This document shows, one piece after another, positions 1 to 9,886 of a stretch of 64,000 nucleotides of DNA (its first letter is position 1; each line of letters starts with the position of its first letter). Source of the stretch: Rariglobus sp. (GTDB lineage Bacteria; Verrucomicrobiota; Verrucomicrobiia; Opitutales; Opitutaceae); contig JAQSWS010000009.1 in the NCBI GenBank assembly GCA_029266495.1, forward strand, positions 1-64,000. The letters run 5' to 3'. Position numbers and translations under genes: made by a program. Under the pieces are notes generated by a model that saw only the letters and a program-made list of their open reading frames with translations, did no database searches and had not been told where the DNA came from.

Positions 1-1776
<1,776 letters not shown>

Positions 1777-1801
1777 GCCGTTGCCAGACCGTCGGTTTTT
1801 G

Positions 1802-1836
1802 AAAGGCGCGGAGGCAATGTCCCTCGCGCCTTTTTT
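1802..1836 (+). terminator. Rho-independent terminator after ftsH
   Basis: A nine-base stem (AAAGGCGCG at 1802-1810, pairing with CGCGCCTTT from 1825) is followed directly by a T-run (1831-1836). It lies 26 bases after the ftsH stop, in the right orientation. Confidence 0.85.
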
Positions 1837-1943
1837 CTTTTGGGCGGGGGCGGATCACCATCCGCTGAAATCGGAGCTGAGCGCCCAAAGATAATTCTCG
1901 GCGGGCCCAGCGGTCCCGGCCTACCTTCAATTTCTCGCAATCC

Positions 1944-3200
1944 ATGTCCCCCATCGCCTATTCCGCCCTCGGTCATCGCGCACAGCCGCCGACCATCGCC
2001 CGACTGATGACGCTGATGTTGGAGAATCCGAAACTGCTGTCCATCGCCGCCGGATTCACCGACACGAAGACGCTGCCGGTTTCCGTCGTGCAGGCCGCGG
2101 TGGACACGCTGGCGCGGAGGGAGGGCGATCCCGAGTATCTCCAATACGGGACCAACCAGGGCCGGCCCAAGTTGCGGGCGTTGCTCGCCGACCGGCTGCT
2201 TGCGCTGGAAACACCGTCCGACGCGGACGCGGTGAGAAAAAACGTCTTCGTCACCAATGGATCCCAGCAGGCGCTGTATCTCGCCATGCAGGTTCTCTGT
2301 GATCCGGGTGACATCGTCCTCGTGGACCGGCCCAGTTATTTCGTCTATTTGGAAATGCTGGCCGGCCTCGGCGTGCAAACGCGCTCGCTGCCGGTGGATG
2401 CCGCCGGACGGATCGATGGCCCGGCGTTGCGGACCCTGCTTGCGGACATGCGCAAGACGGGCGAGCTGTCACGGCTCAAGGCGGTCTATTTCGTGAGCTA
2501 CTTTTCAAATCCCTCGGCGCGGAGCCTGGACGAGACCGAGAAGAATGCCATCGCCTCGGCGTTGACGGAGGCAGGTGCAATCGTGCCGGTTCTTGAGGAC
2601 GCGGCGTATCGGGAACTCTACTACGAGCGGCCGCACCCGGCGCGCAGTGTATTGAGCCTGCCGTCCTGGTCGGCGTTTCCGAGACTCTACTTTTCCACGC
2701 TGACCAAGACGTTCGCGAGCGGGCTTAAGGTGGGTTACGGGACGAGCTCGGATGCCGGTCTGCTGGCGAAGATGCTGCACGTGAAGGGACATCATGACTT
2801 TGGCACGGCCAACTATAATCAGGCCCTCTTGGAAGAGGTGATCACCCAAGGGGGGCTGGACGCGCAACTCGCGGTGATTCGCGCGGCCTATCTCCGGAAA
2901 ATGCACGCGTTGCATGGTGCGTTGGTCGAGGCGGGTCTGGCGTCACTGGGCTGGACGTGGACGGTGCCGGAGGGCGGTCTCTATCTGTGGCTGACGGCGC
3001 CGGCATCGCTCGACACGGGACTGGATGCGGCGTTTTGCCGCGCCTGTGTCGATGCAGGCGTGCTCTATGTGCCCGGTGAGTTGTGCTTCGGCCACGATGC
3101 ACCCAAGAACCACATCCGGCTCAGCTTCGGCGTGCTGGGCGAAGCCGATCTGGCCGAGGCCGGGCGGAGATTTACCGGAGTGGCGAAGCGGTTTGCGTGA
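1944..3200 (+). CDS. PLP-dependent aminotransferase, class I/II (2-aminoadipate/MocR-type fold)
   Basis: A 418-residue fold-type I aminotransferase without a GntR DNA-binding domain. The substrate-loop region YGTNQGRPKLRALLADRL (about residues 69-86) is typical of the 2-aminoadipate/LysN and MocR-like branch. The PLP lysine is K255 in STLTKTF, followed by the conserved GLKVGY segment. The C-terminal small domain carries PEGGLYLWL and the substrate-carboxylate Arg near HIRLSFG. It probably moves the amino group of an aromatic, branched-chain or 2-aminoadipate-type substrate to 2-oxoglutarate. Substrate cannot be read from the sequence, and the neighbours (ftsH upstream, a convergent lipoprotein downstream) do not help. 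The gene has its own intergenic region after the ftsH terminator. Confidence 0.88.
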   Translation: MSPIAYSALGHRAQPPTIARLMTLMLENPKLLSIAAGFTDTKTLPVSVVQAAVDTLARREGDPEYLQYGTNQGRPKLRALLADRLLALETPSDADAVRKNVFVTNGSQQALYLAMQVLCDPGDIVLVDRPSYFVYLEMLAGLGVQTRSLPVDAAGRIDGPALRTLLADMRKTGELSRLKAVYFVSYFSNPSARSLDETEKNAIASALTEAGAIVPVLEDAAYRELYYERPHPARSVLSLPSWSAFPRLYFSTLTKTFASGLKVGYGTSSDAGLLAKMLHVKGHHDFGTANYNQALLEEVITQGGLDAQLAVIRAAYLRKMHALHGALVEAGLASLGWTWTVPEGGLYLWLTAPASLDTGLDAAFCRACVDAGVLYVPGELCFGHDAPKNHIRLSFGVLGEADLAEAGRRFTGVAKRFA

Positions 3201-3222
3201 ATGGGCCCGTGGTCCTGGGGGG

Positions 3223-3266
3223 CCCAACGCGCTGGCTCGGAGCGGCTGCGCCGCAACGCGTTGGGG
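3223..3266. repeat. Nested palindrome between convergent genes
   Basis: CCCAACGCG (3223-3231) pairs with CGCGTTGGG (3257-3265), and an inner hairpin GCGGC-TGC-GCCGC occupies 3242-3254. It sits between the ends of the aminotransferase (+) and the META lipoprotein (-). Without a T-run it is more like a REP-type element or a bidirectional transcription stop than a classical terminator. Confidence 0.55.
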
Positions 3267-3300
3267 TCAACGCGTTCCACCTCGACTGCATGCACACGCC

Positions 3301-3780
3301 TTACGGATCGGCGCGGGCGAACTCGAGGCGGAGCGGTTTTTCGCCTGTGAAGATGAGGCGGCTCTGGCGGATGGTCACCTTCCGGGTGGCCTTCAGGTCG
3401 TTGAGATACTGATTTTCGCTCGCCATCAGTTCGGGAGAACCGGAGGCACGGGTGAGGGCGATGTGCTCACCCCAATTGAGGATGCCATCGGAGATCGTGA
3501 CGTTGCCGACATAGCTGTTCACGCCGGCCTGGCCGCTGATCCGGCCCTGATAACCGATCAGCATGGTGGGCGCAGGCGGCGGGATGGATTGTTTTTCCCC
3601 GCCGGCGGAGGTCCATTGAACGAGCACCCAGTTGGTGTTTCCCGAGGTGGTGAGGGTGCGGATCGAATCCTGGCCGGAAGCCGAGGACGGTGCCGTGCTC
3701 TCGCAGCCGGTGAAGGAAAAGAGCGCACCGAGGGTGAGCAGGAAGATGGCAACGAGACGGTGTGCGCTGGCGATGGACAT
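3301..3780 (-). CDS. Small lipoprotein with META (HslJ-like) domain
   Basis: A 159-residue protein. The N-terminus has a basic residue, a hydrophobic stretch (about 10-24) and a lipobox-like SFTGC, so it is probably a lipoprotein cleaved before that Cys. From about residue 50 it follows the META/DUF306 pattern: W at the start of the first strand (NWVLVQWTS), a GQAGVNSY core in the position of the usual GCNxY, then a region around MASENQYLNDL and a final strand with RLEFAR. META proteins such as HslJ are poorly understood envelope proteins linked to heat or drug stress. Here the core Cys is replaced by Ala. It lies eight bases after the ABC ATPase stop and probably shares its transcript. The domain call is good; the role is unknown. 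Confidence 0.7.
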   Translation of the reverse strand: MSIASAHRLVAIFLLTLGALFSFTGCESTAPSSASGQDSIRTLTTSGNTNWVLVQWTSAGGEKQSIPPPAPTMLIGYQGRISGQAGVNSYVGNVTISDGILNWGEHIALTRASGSPELMASENQYLNDLKATRKVTIRQSRLIFTGEKPLRLEFARADP

Positions 3781-3788
3781 AAAGGGGA

Positions 3789-4760
3789 TCAGTGGGCGTT
3801 GAAGAGTTCGGTGATCACATCCTCGAGAGGAACATCCTCGATGGTGATGTCGGCCACGGGACCGGCGGCCAGGATGCGCTGGGATATTTCGACGACCTGT
3901 GCACTTGGAACATGGAGGACGACCTCGCCGTCCTCGGTGACCGTGGCCTTATCCTCGGCGAGTTCAACCAAGGCGGGAAACGGGACCTGGGCCGGGCGGA
4001 ACTTGATGATTTTTTTGCGTCCGCCGGTGGCCTCGAGCCGGTCGAGGGCGCCGTCATAGATCTTGATGCCCTTGTGGATCACGACGACCCGCTCGCAGAG
4101 CTCCTTGATATCTGCCATGTAGTGGCTCGTGAGGAGAATGGTGACCTTGTATTTCCGGTTATACTCGCGAAGGAAGTTTCGCACGGCCTTTTGCGAAACG
4201 ACATCGAGACCGATGGTAGGCTCGTCGAGAAAAAGAACGCGAGGACGGTGAAGGAGCGCGGCGATGAGCTCCATCTTCATGCGTTCGCCGAGGGAAAGCT
4301 CGCGCACCATGACGTTGAGTTTGCCGCGCACGCCGAGGAGGTCGACCAGTTCGTCGAGTGTTTCCTGATACTGTTTCGCGGGAATGCCATAGATGTGGCG
4401 AAGAAGCAGGAAGGATTCCTGCGCGGGCAGGTCCCACCAGAGCTGGTTCTTCTGGCCGAGCACCAGGGCAAAGAGGCGGCGGTAGGCGTTCTCACGCCGG
4501 GTGGGGTCGAAGCCGGCGACGCGGGCGGTTCCGCTGGTCGGATAGATGAGCCCCGAAAGCATTTTCAGCGTCGTGGTCTTGCCGGCGCCGTTGGGACCGA
4601 GGAACCCCACGAACTCACCCTCCGCGATGTCGAAGGTGATGTCCCTGGCGGCGGCGGTTTCCTCGAATTCGCGATTGAAGAGTCCCTTGATGCCGCCCCA
4701 GAAGCCGGGTTGTTTTTTATAGGTGCGAAAGATGCGGGTGAGGTTGCGGACTTCAATCAT
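3789..4760 (-). CDS. ABC transporter ATP-binding protein (ABC-2 export type, COG4586-like)
   Basis: Cytosolic ATPase subunit of an export ABC transporter. The start is placed at 4760 (MIEVRNL); the open frame continues 16 codons further, but that extension does not resemble the family. Walker A is GPNGAGKT (residues 55-62), the signature is LSLGERM, Walker B is VLFLDEPT, and the H-loop lies in LLTSHYMADI. The FWGGIKGLFNRE insertion before the core and the C-terminal domain of about 80 residues match the uncharacterised COG4586 group, as I recall it. The two permease genes that normally accompany this group are not adjacent: surE lies upstream and the META lipoprotein downstream. Either the permeases are elsewhere or this ATPase is an orphan. 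Confidence 0.85.
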   Translation of the reverse strand: MIEVRNLTRIFRTYKKQPGFWGGIKGLFNREFEETAAARDITFDIAEGEFVGFLGPNGAGKTTTLKMLSGLIYPTSGTARVAGFDPTRRENAYRRLFALVLGQKNQLWWDLPAQESFLLLRHIYGIPAKQYQETLDELVDLLGVRGKLNVMVRELSLGERMKMELIAALLHRPRVLFLDEPTIGLDVVSQKAVRNFLREYNRKYKVTILLTSHYMADIKELCERVVVIHKGIKIYDGALDRLEATGGRKKIIKFRPAQVPFPALVELAEDKATVTEDGEVVLHVPSAQVVEISQRILAAGPVADITIEDVPLEDVITELFNAH

Positions 4761-4783
4761 GGCGTGGACGTGAAGGCAGACTG

Positions 4784-4811
4784 AAACGCAAAGGAGCGGC
4801 GGACGCAAAGG
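4784..4811. repeat. Short intergenic repeat, AACGCAAAGG family
   Basis: Two tandem copies of the word ACGCAAAGG (4786-4794 and 4803-4811) lie between surE and the ABC gene. The same word and spacing occur at 41268-41423, suggesting a dispersed repeat. Confidence 0.45.
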
Positions 4812-4820
4812 TGATTAATT

Positions 4821-5606
4821 TTAACGGATGGCGCCCAGTGCCGTGTAATCGAGGACCGTGTGGCTGATGAGTCCGCTTTCAATCGCGGCGCGGTCGGTGA
4901 GCGGCTCCGCGGGCGAGATATCGTCGCCCAGCTTGAAGATAAAACGATGAGTGCCGTCATCGGCGGCGGGACCGAAGAGCCCCGGCACGACAACCCGGGC
5001 CGGAACGGTGCGCCTGAGAGGGGTATCGAGCCCGCACGGGTATGGGAAATTCACATTGTGAACGATGAAGCGACGGGCCGGCGTGGCGGCGACAAGACCG
5101 GGTGCGAGCCGTGCGGCCAGCGTGGCGGAGGCGTCGAGTGTGCGTTGCAGGTCCGGATCGGCCCGGTGTCCGGAGGCCCGGAAGGCCTCGAACTGGGCGG
5201 ACGTGAGATCTTGGGAAAACGCAAGGGCCGGCAGGCCGTGGACGGCGCCCTCCCAGGCGCCGGCGATGGTCCCGCTGGCGAGAATGAAACCAAGGGAGGC
5301 GTTGCGGCCGATGTTGATGCCGGAGACGACGGCGTCGATGGACGCCTCCGGTGCCAGCAGGTGGGCAAGAGCGATGCTCACGCAGTCGCTCGGCGTGCCG
5401 TCAATCACCCAGGCGGGACAGCCGAAGTCGCGAGGGGAGATCGCGGAGGCGACGGGACGCAGACGGGACTTGGCGCAACCGATCCAACTCTGCTCGGTTT
5501 TCGGAGCCGCGATGAAGAGATCGTGTCCGGAGGCCTGGAGGGCGTTGACGAGAGCGTGAAGGAAGGGGCTGTCGATGCCGTCGTCGTTGGTCAGGAGGAG
5601 GCGCAT
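4821..5606 (-). CDS. surE: 5'/3'-nucleotidase SurE
   Basis: Metal-dependent nucleoside monophosphate phosphatase, often active on 3'- and 5'-nucleotides and polyphosphate. The start is set at 5606, giving MRLLLTNDDG, the hallmark SurE N-terminus with the metal-binding Asp pair D8/D9; a start seven codons earlier is possible. Other family signatures are AAPKTEQSWIG, VSGINIGRNAS and SGTIAGAWEG, which hold the remaining metal and phosphate ligands. At about 261 residues it has the normal family length. It follows the receiver-kinase gene on the same strand after about 60 bases, so it is probably co-transcribed, although no functional link with signalling is evident. Confidence 0.95.
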   Translation of the reverse strand: MRLLLTNDDGIDSPFLHALVNALQASGHDLFIAAPKTEQSWIGCAKSRLRPVASAISPRDFGCPAWVIDGTPSDCVSIALAHLLAPEASIDAVVSGINIGRNASLGFILASGTIAGAWEGAVHGLPALAFSQDLTSAQFEAFRASGHRADPDLQRTLDASATLAARLAPGLVAATPARRFIVHNVNFPYPCGLDTPLRRTVPARVVVPGLFGPAADDGTHRFIFKLGDDISPAEPLTDRAAIESGLISHTVLDYTALGAIR

Positions 5607-5668
5607 GCAGGGGGCATGGCCGCGCAAAAACGACGGAGATGCAAAAATAAACGGCGAAGCCCTGCGGT

Positions 5669-6799
5669 TCAGGCGACGGAGCCGGGCGGTAACGTGAAGA
5701 AAAACGTGGCTCCTTGATCGGGAGCAGCCTGTGCCCAGATGCGCCCGCCGTGCTTGTGGATGATGCGTTGCACGGTGGCGAGGCCCACCCCGGTGCCGGG
5801 AAAGTCGCGTTCGGAGTGCAGTCGTTGAAAGGGACCGAACAGACGGTGCGCATACTTCATGTCGAAGCCCGCCCCGTTGTCGCGAACATAGTAGGCCGGG
5901 CTGCCATCGGGCTGATGCTCGATGCCGAATTCGACGCGGGCGCGGGCGGTTTTACCGGTGTATTTCCAGGCGTTGGCGAGGAGGTTTTCCAGCATCACCC
6001 GGAGCAGGCCGGGATCGCCGTTGGCGATGACATCCGGAGCGACGATCCATTCACCGGGACGGCCAGGGGCCTCGGCCTGGAGCTTTTCGGCGATTTCGCG
6101 CACAAGCGAGGTGAGGTCGACAGGCATGCGGTGCATCTCGGTGCGAGTGGTCCGGGCAAGTCGCAGGAGATCGTCGATCAGGATGTTCATGCGGGTCACG
6201 CCGGCGTGGACGTGGTCCGCATACGTGCGGCTCTGGCTGTCCACACGGTCACCCAGGGATTCGAGCAACAACTCCATGTATCCGCCGATGGCGCGAAGCG
6301 GCGCGCGCAGGTCGTGCGACACGGAGTAGGAAAAGGTCTCGAGCTCCTTGTTCGCGGCCTCCAGCTCGAGGGTGCGCGCGTGGAGGTGTTTGTGCAGCAT
6401 CTCGTTTTCCAGCCGGAGACGGCGGGCGGCGAGGGCGCGAGAGATCACGGGGAGAACCGTGCTCAGCTTGAAGGGCTTGAGAATGTAGTCGACCGCCCCC
6501 TGCTTCATCGCGGCGACGGCGGAGTCGATCGTTCCATGTCCGGTCATGACAACGCAGGCCAGGGAGGGGTCGATTTCCAGCGCCGTGCGGATCAGGGCGA
6601 TGCCGTCCATCTCGGGCATCATCAAATCAGTCAGCACCAGATCGAACGTTTTTTGTTTCCGCAGGGCATCGAGCGCCGCCCGCGCCGAGGTGAAGCCCGT
6701 GGCAACGTAGCCTTGCGCCGACAACGTGTCGCAGAGCGCCCTCAGGTGGGGCGCTTCATCATCGACGATCAGCAGGTGTTGCGGAGGAGGAAGTGTCAT
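5669..6799 (-). CDS. Receiver domain-histidine kinase fusion protein
   Basis: A soluble 376-residue signalling protein with an N-terminal receiver and a C-terminal kinase. In the receiver the acidic pair is D13/D14, the phosphoacceptor is D58 and the conserved Lys is K108. A coiled-coil linker (about 115-150) leads to a HisKA domain with the phospho-His at 162 in SVSHDLRAPL. The HATPase domain has an N-box (NLLANAWKYTG) and G-boxes (DNGAGFD, GTGVGLA). Its ATG overlaps the TGA of the upstream kinase gene (ATGA at 6796-6799), so the two are translationally coupled and probably form a phosphorelay: the C-terminal receiver of the CHASE8 kinase or this receiver could be the intermediate. No DNA-binding output is encoded nearby. 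Confidence 0.93.
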   Translation of the reverse strand: MTLPPPQHLLIVDDEAPHLRALCDTLSAQGYVATGFTSARAALDALRKQKTFDLVLTDLMMPEMDGIALIRTALEIDPSLACVVMTGHGTIDSAVAAMKQGAVDYILKPFKLSTVLPVISRALAARRLRLENEMLHKHLHARTLELEAANKELETFSYSVSHDLRAPLRAIGGYMELLLESLGDRVDSQSRTYADHVHAGVTRMNILIDDLLRLARTTRTEMHRMPVDLTSLVREIAEKLQAEAPGRPGEWIVAPDVIANGDPGLLRVMLENLLANAWKYTGKTARARVEFGIEHQPDGSPAYYVRDNGAGFDMKYAHRLFGPFQRLHSERDFPGTGVGLATVQRIIHKHGGRIWAQAAPDQGATFFFTLPPGSVA

Positions 6800-9273
6800 G
6801 GCGCGGGAGGCGTGTGCATCAGGTGGAAAAGGGCGGCGCGAAGATCGCGCAGTTTGGGGGGCTTGCTCAGAACCTGATCGACGTGGGGAGGGATGTCGCC
6901 CTCGGCCGCCATGCGTTCACCCCAGCCGGTGAGCATGATGACAGGAGTGCGGGGCGACACTGCCTTGATGGCGCTCGCGACCTTGCGTCCGTCAACGTAG
7001 GGCATGCCGAGGTCGGTGATGACGACCGCAAAGGGTTTCCCGGAGTTTTGCGCCTCGATGAAAGCATCGATGCCGGCCTGGCCTCCGGAGGCCGCGATGA
7101 CTTCGTGGCCGTCGCTTTCCAAGGTGTCGCGGAGTGATTTGATGATGAGCGGATCGTCGTCCATGACCAGCAGGCGCAAGCGGGTGAGGGCAGGCGCGGG
7201 CGAGATGACGATCTGTTCGTCGGGAGTGAGGAGGGGCACGGGAAACACCAGGCGGAAGGTCGTGCCCTGGCCGGGCGCGCTGTCGATCTGGATTTCGGCG
7301 TTATGCCGCTGGACGGTTCCATAGACCATGGCGAGGCCGAGGCCCGTGCCACGCTCGCCCTTGGTGGTGAAGAACGGCTCCAGACACCGGCGGCGGGTGT
7401 CGTCATCCATGCCGACTCCGGTGTCGCCAACCTCGACCAGCACGGATCCGGGCAGGGACGCGCCGCCATTGCCTCCGACCAGGGAGCCGGCGATGGTCCG
7501 GGTGCGCAGGGTGAGGGTGCCGCCGGCGGGCATCGCATCGACCGCGTTGAAGATGAGATTGGTGAGGGCCTCGCGGATCTCGCTCTCAACTCCGAGGACG
7601 GGCGGAAGCTTGGCGGCGAACTCGGTGTGCAGCTCAATGACGATGCCGTTTTGCAGGGGCATGTCGCTCCAGCGGACGCGAGTGAGGCTGATCACCTGGG
7701 AAACGACACTGTTGAGGTCGACGGGGTAGAGGCTGAGTTGCGGTTCGCGCTGACGATAGAACTCCCGCATGCGGCTGACGGTCTGGGCGACGTCCTCCAT
7801 GGCATGTTGAATCGTGGTGAGATAGTCCCGGGCGCGAAGACTGAGACCGGGTTCGGTGTCGAGCAGCGATTCCGTGTAGAGCGTGACCGGCGAGATGGCG
7901 TTGTTGATGTCGTGGGCGATGCCGCTGGCCATCTGGCCGAGGGCGCGCAGACGTTCCTGCTGGAGGCTGGCCTGCTGGCTCTGGCGAAGATCGTCGTAGG
8001 CTTGCTGCAAGGCGCCGTAGAGCTGGGCCTGGTGGGCGGCGAGGGCGACGTGTTCACTCAGTTGCTTGAGAAACTCGCATTCACCGCTGCTAAAACTGTT
8101 CGCCTCCCGGCGGGCGGCGATGAGCACGCCGAAGACCTTGCTTTCGACGAGCAGGGGAGCGGCCACGAGGGCGGCCAGACCGCCGCGGGCCAGGCGGCGG
8201 GGGAAGGGAAAATCGACGTCGGTGATGTCGGGTTCGTAAACGAGTTCTCCGCGCACGCAGCGCGAAAGGCCGTTCTGATCGATCGGAATGGGTGAGTTTT
8301 CGGTGAGCGCGAGCTCGATGGCGAGCGCCTCGCTGTGCACGCCCACGCTGGTGACGGTGAGCGTATGCCCGACATCCTCATAAAGACACACGCAGCCGAA
8401 ATCGACGGGCAGGTGGTCTTCAAGACTGCGCACGACCACTTGAAAGATGCTCTTGAGATCCTGCCGTTCGCCCGTGGCACGGGTGATTTGGTGGAGTTGG
8501 GCGAGGCGGGCGAGCTGGGCCTTGACCCGGCCTTCCGCCAGTTTGCGCTCGGCAATTTCCGCATGGAGGGCGCTCTCCCGCTGCTGAATGCCGGTGACCA
8601 TTTCATTGAAGGCCTCGGTCAGCGTGCCGATTTCGTTTTTCCCGTGTTTGACCGCGCGGACGGAGTAGTCCTTGCGCTCGGCGATCATCTGGGCGGTGGC
8701 CGCGAGATCGAGCAGGGGGCCGGAGATGGGACGTTGCAGCCAGGAGGAAAGGCCGAAGGCCACGAGCAGGGCGCCGACGAGGACCATTCCGGCGATGCCG
8801 CTGAAAAGCCACAGGCGCGAATAAATGCCCGCGAGATCGACCTGGATGTAGATCGTCCCCATGCGTTTTCCCTTCAGGACAATCGGGCGGAACACCACCA
8901 GTTCCCCGTTCCCGAACCGGGCGCCGTCGTTGTCCGGATGGGGCGGAAATGAGACGATCTCATTCAGGCGCGAGTAGCTGGCGAAGCGGGTGCCCTCGCG
9001 GGTGTAGAGACTGGCGGCCACGATATGGGGGTCGGCCTGCAGCGCATGCAGGACTTCCTCGGCGGCGGCTTCGTCTTCAAAGGCGAGGGCGGCCCGGGTG
9101 TTCTTGCCGATGATGTCGGCGAGGATCGTCGTGTCGCGAGCCAGGGTCTTTCTAAAATCAAACACCTCGTAGGTCGCGAGCGAGGCGCACGCCATCATCA
9201 GCACGACGGTGCAGGTCAGCAGGATGACCAGCGTCAGTTTTCTCCGAATGGGAAGGTCTTGGATCCAGTTCAT
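6796..9273 (-). CDS. Hybrid sensor histidine kinase (CHASE8-HAMP-GAF-HisKA-HATPase-REC)
   Basis: An inner-membrane hybrid kinase of about 825 residues. The start at 9273 (MNWIQDL) has a GGGGGAG Shine-Dalgarno at about nine bases and lies just after the yfiR-like stop; the longer frame to 9309 would overlap that gene. Order: membrane helix 1 (about 12-36), a periplasmic CHASE8-type domain (GKNTRAALAFEDEAAAEEVL), helix 2 (about 150-175), HAMP, GAF (about 260-420), a dimerisation domain with phospho-His in SGIAHDINN, a HATPase with NLIFNAVDAM and GTGLGLAMV, and a C-terminal receiver with VMDDD and ITDLGMP. It sits between a YfiR-like protein, a likely periplasmic partner, and a receiver-kinase to which it is translationally coupled. 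Confidence 0.93.
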   Translation of the reverse strand: MNWIQDLPIRRKLTLVILLTCTVVLMMACASLATYEVFDFRKTLARDTTILADIIGKNTRAALAFEDEAAAEEVLHALQADPHIVAASLYTREGTRFASYSRLNEIVSFPPHPDNDGARFGNGELVVFRPIVLKGKRMGTIYIQVDLAGIYSRLWLFSGIAGMVLVGALLVAFGLSSWLQRPISGPLLDLAATAQMIAERKDYSVRAVKHGKNEIGTLTEAFNEMVTGIQQRESALHAEIAERKLAEGRVKAQLARLAQLHQITRATGERQDLKSIFQVVVRSLEDHLPVDFGCVCLYEDVGHTLTVTSVGVHSEALAIELALTENSPIPIDQNGLSRCVRGELVYEPDITDVDFPFPRRLARGGLAALVAAPLLVESKVFGVLIAARREANSFSSGECEFLKQLSEHVALAAHQAQLYGALQQAYDDLRQSQQASLQQERLRALGQMASGIAHDINNAISPVTLYTESLLDTEPGLSLRARDYLTTIQHAMEDVAQTVSRMREFYRQREPQLSLYPVDLNSVVSQVISLTRVRWSDMPLQNGIVIELHTEFAAKLPPVLGVESEIREALTNLIFNAVDAMPAGGTLTLRTRTIAGSLVGGNGGASLPGSVLVEVGDTGVGMDDDTRRRCLEPFFTTKGERGTGLGLAMVYGTVQRHNAEIQIDSAPGQGTTFRLVFPVPLLTPDEQIVISPAPALTRLRLLVMDDDPLIIKSLRDTLESDGHEVIAASGGQAGIDAFIEAQNSGKPFAVVITDLGMPYVDGRKVASAIKAVSPRTPVIMLTGWGERMAAEGDIPPHVDQVLSKPPKLRDLRAALFHLMHTPPAP

Positions 9274-9274
9274 C

Positions 9275-9886
9275 TCATGGCTCCCCCGTAAGCGAATCAG
9301 CGCCGACAATCTTGCCGAGGCTGAGTAATTCGGAGCTTAACTTCAGGCCGCGTTTCCGGGCGGCACCGATGTTGATTTCGAAACGCACCTTTTTGCCATC
9401 GGAGTAGAAGGCCACGACTCCTCCGCGCCGCGCAAAACCCTCGGCCTCGCTCACGCTCAGGACCGGGCGGGTGCCGAGCAGCGAGAGGATGGTGTCCAGC
9501 CGGCGGCTCTCCGATTTGCTGATAAAGAGCAGATGGCACCCTTCCAAGTCCTCCACGCGCTGCGACCGCACGACGATCAGCCGGCGATTGCGGACGCTTT
9601 CACCGCGCACGGCTTCGTCCAGGGCGGAGCCAAACGGATCATCACCAAGGACGCCGATCCGGATGGGCGCGTCGTCACTCGAAAAGGCCGCCTGAGGCCA
9701 CTCGACGAACTGGACGAAATTAAAAAGGAAGACCGCTTTGATCTGGTATTCGCGGCCCGGGGCGGTCTGGGCGGCGAGTTCCGGGCAGGACGAGGCCGCC
9801 AGGGCAAGCACCACCAGCGCCATTCGCAACGGCGTCATGCAAAGCGTCCGCCGCCCTGCGCGTGCAAGTGCTTTTAGTATCGCCAT
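9275..9886 (-). CDS. YfiR-like periplasmic protein (DUF4154)
   Basis: An exported protein of the YfiR/DUF4154 family. In Pseudomonas YfiR is a periplasmic repressor that binds the sensor region of a membrane diguanylate cyclase. The mature part begins near QTAPGREYQIKAVFLFNFVQFVEWP, a strong family signature, and ends with RFEINIGAARKRGLKLSSELLSLGKIV. The open frame starts at 9886, overlapping the TonB receptor stop by 13 bases. An internal Met at 9838 would give a more compact signal peptide (MTPLRMALVVLALAAS) and is an equally good start. The gene ends one base before the kinase start. The arrangement suggests that this protein modulates the CHASE8 kinase in the way YfiR modulates its partner. 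Confidence 0.85.
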   Translation of the reverse strand: MAILKALARAGRRTLCMTPLRMALVVLALAASSCPELAAQTAPGREYQIKAVFLFNFVQFVEWPQAAFSSDDAPIRIGVLGDDPFGSALDEAVRGESVRNRRLIVVRSQRVEDLEGCHLLFISKSESRRLDTILSLLGTRPVLSVSEAEGFARRGGVVAFYSDGKKVRFEINIGAARKRGLKLSSELLSLGKIVGADSLTGEP

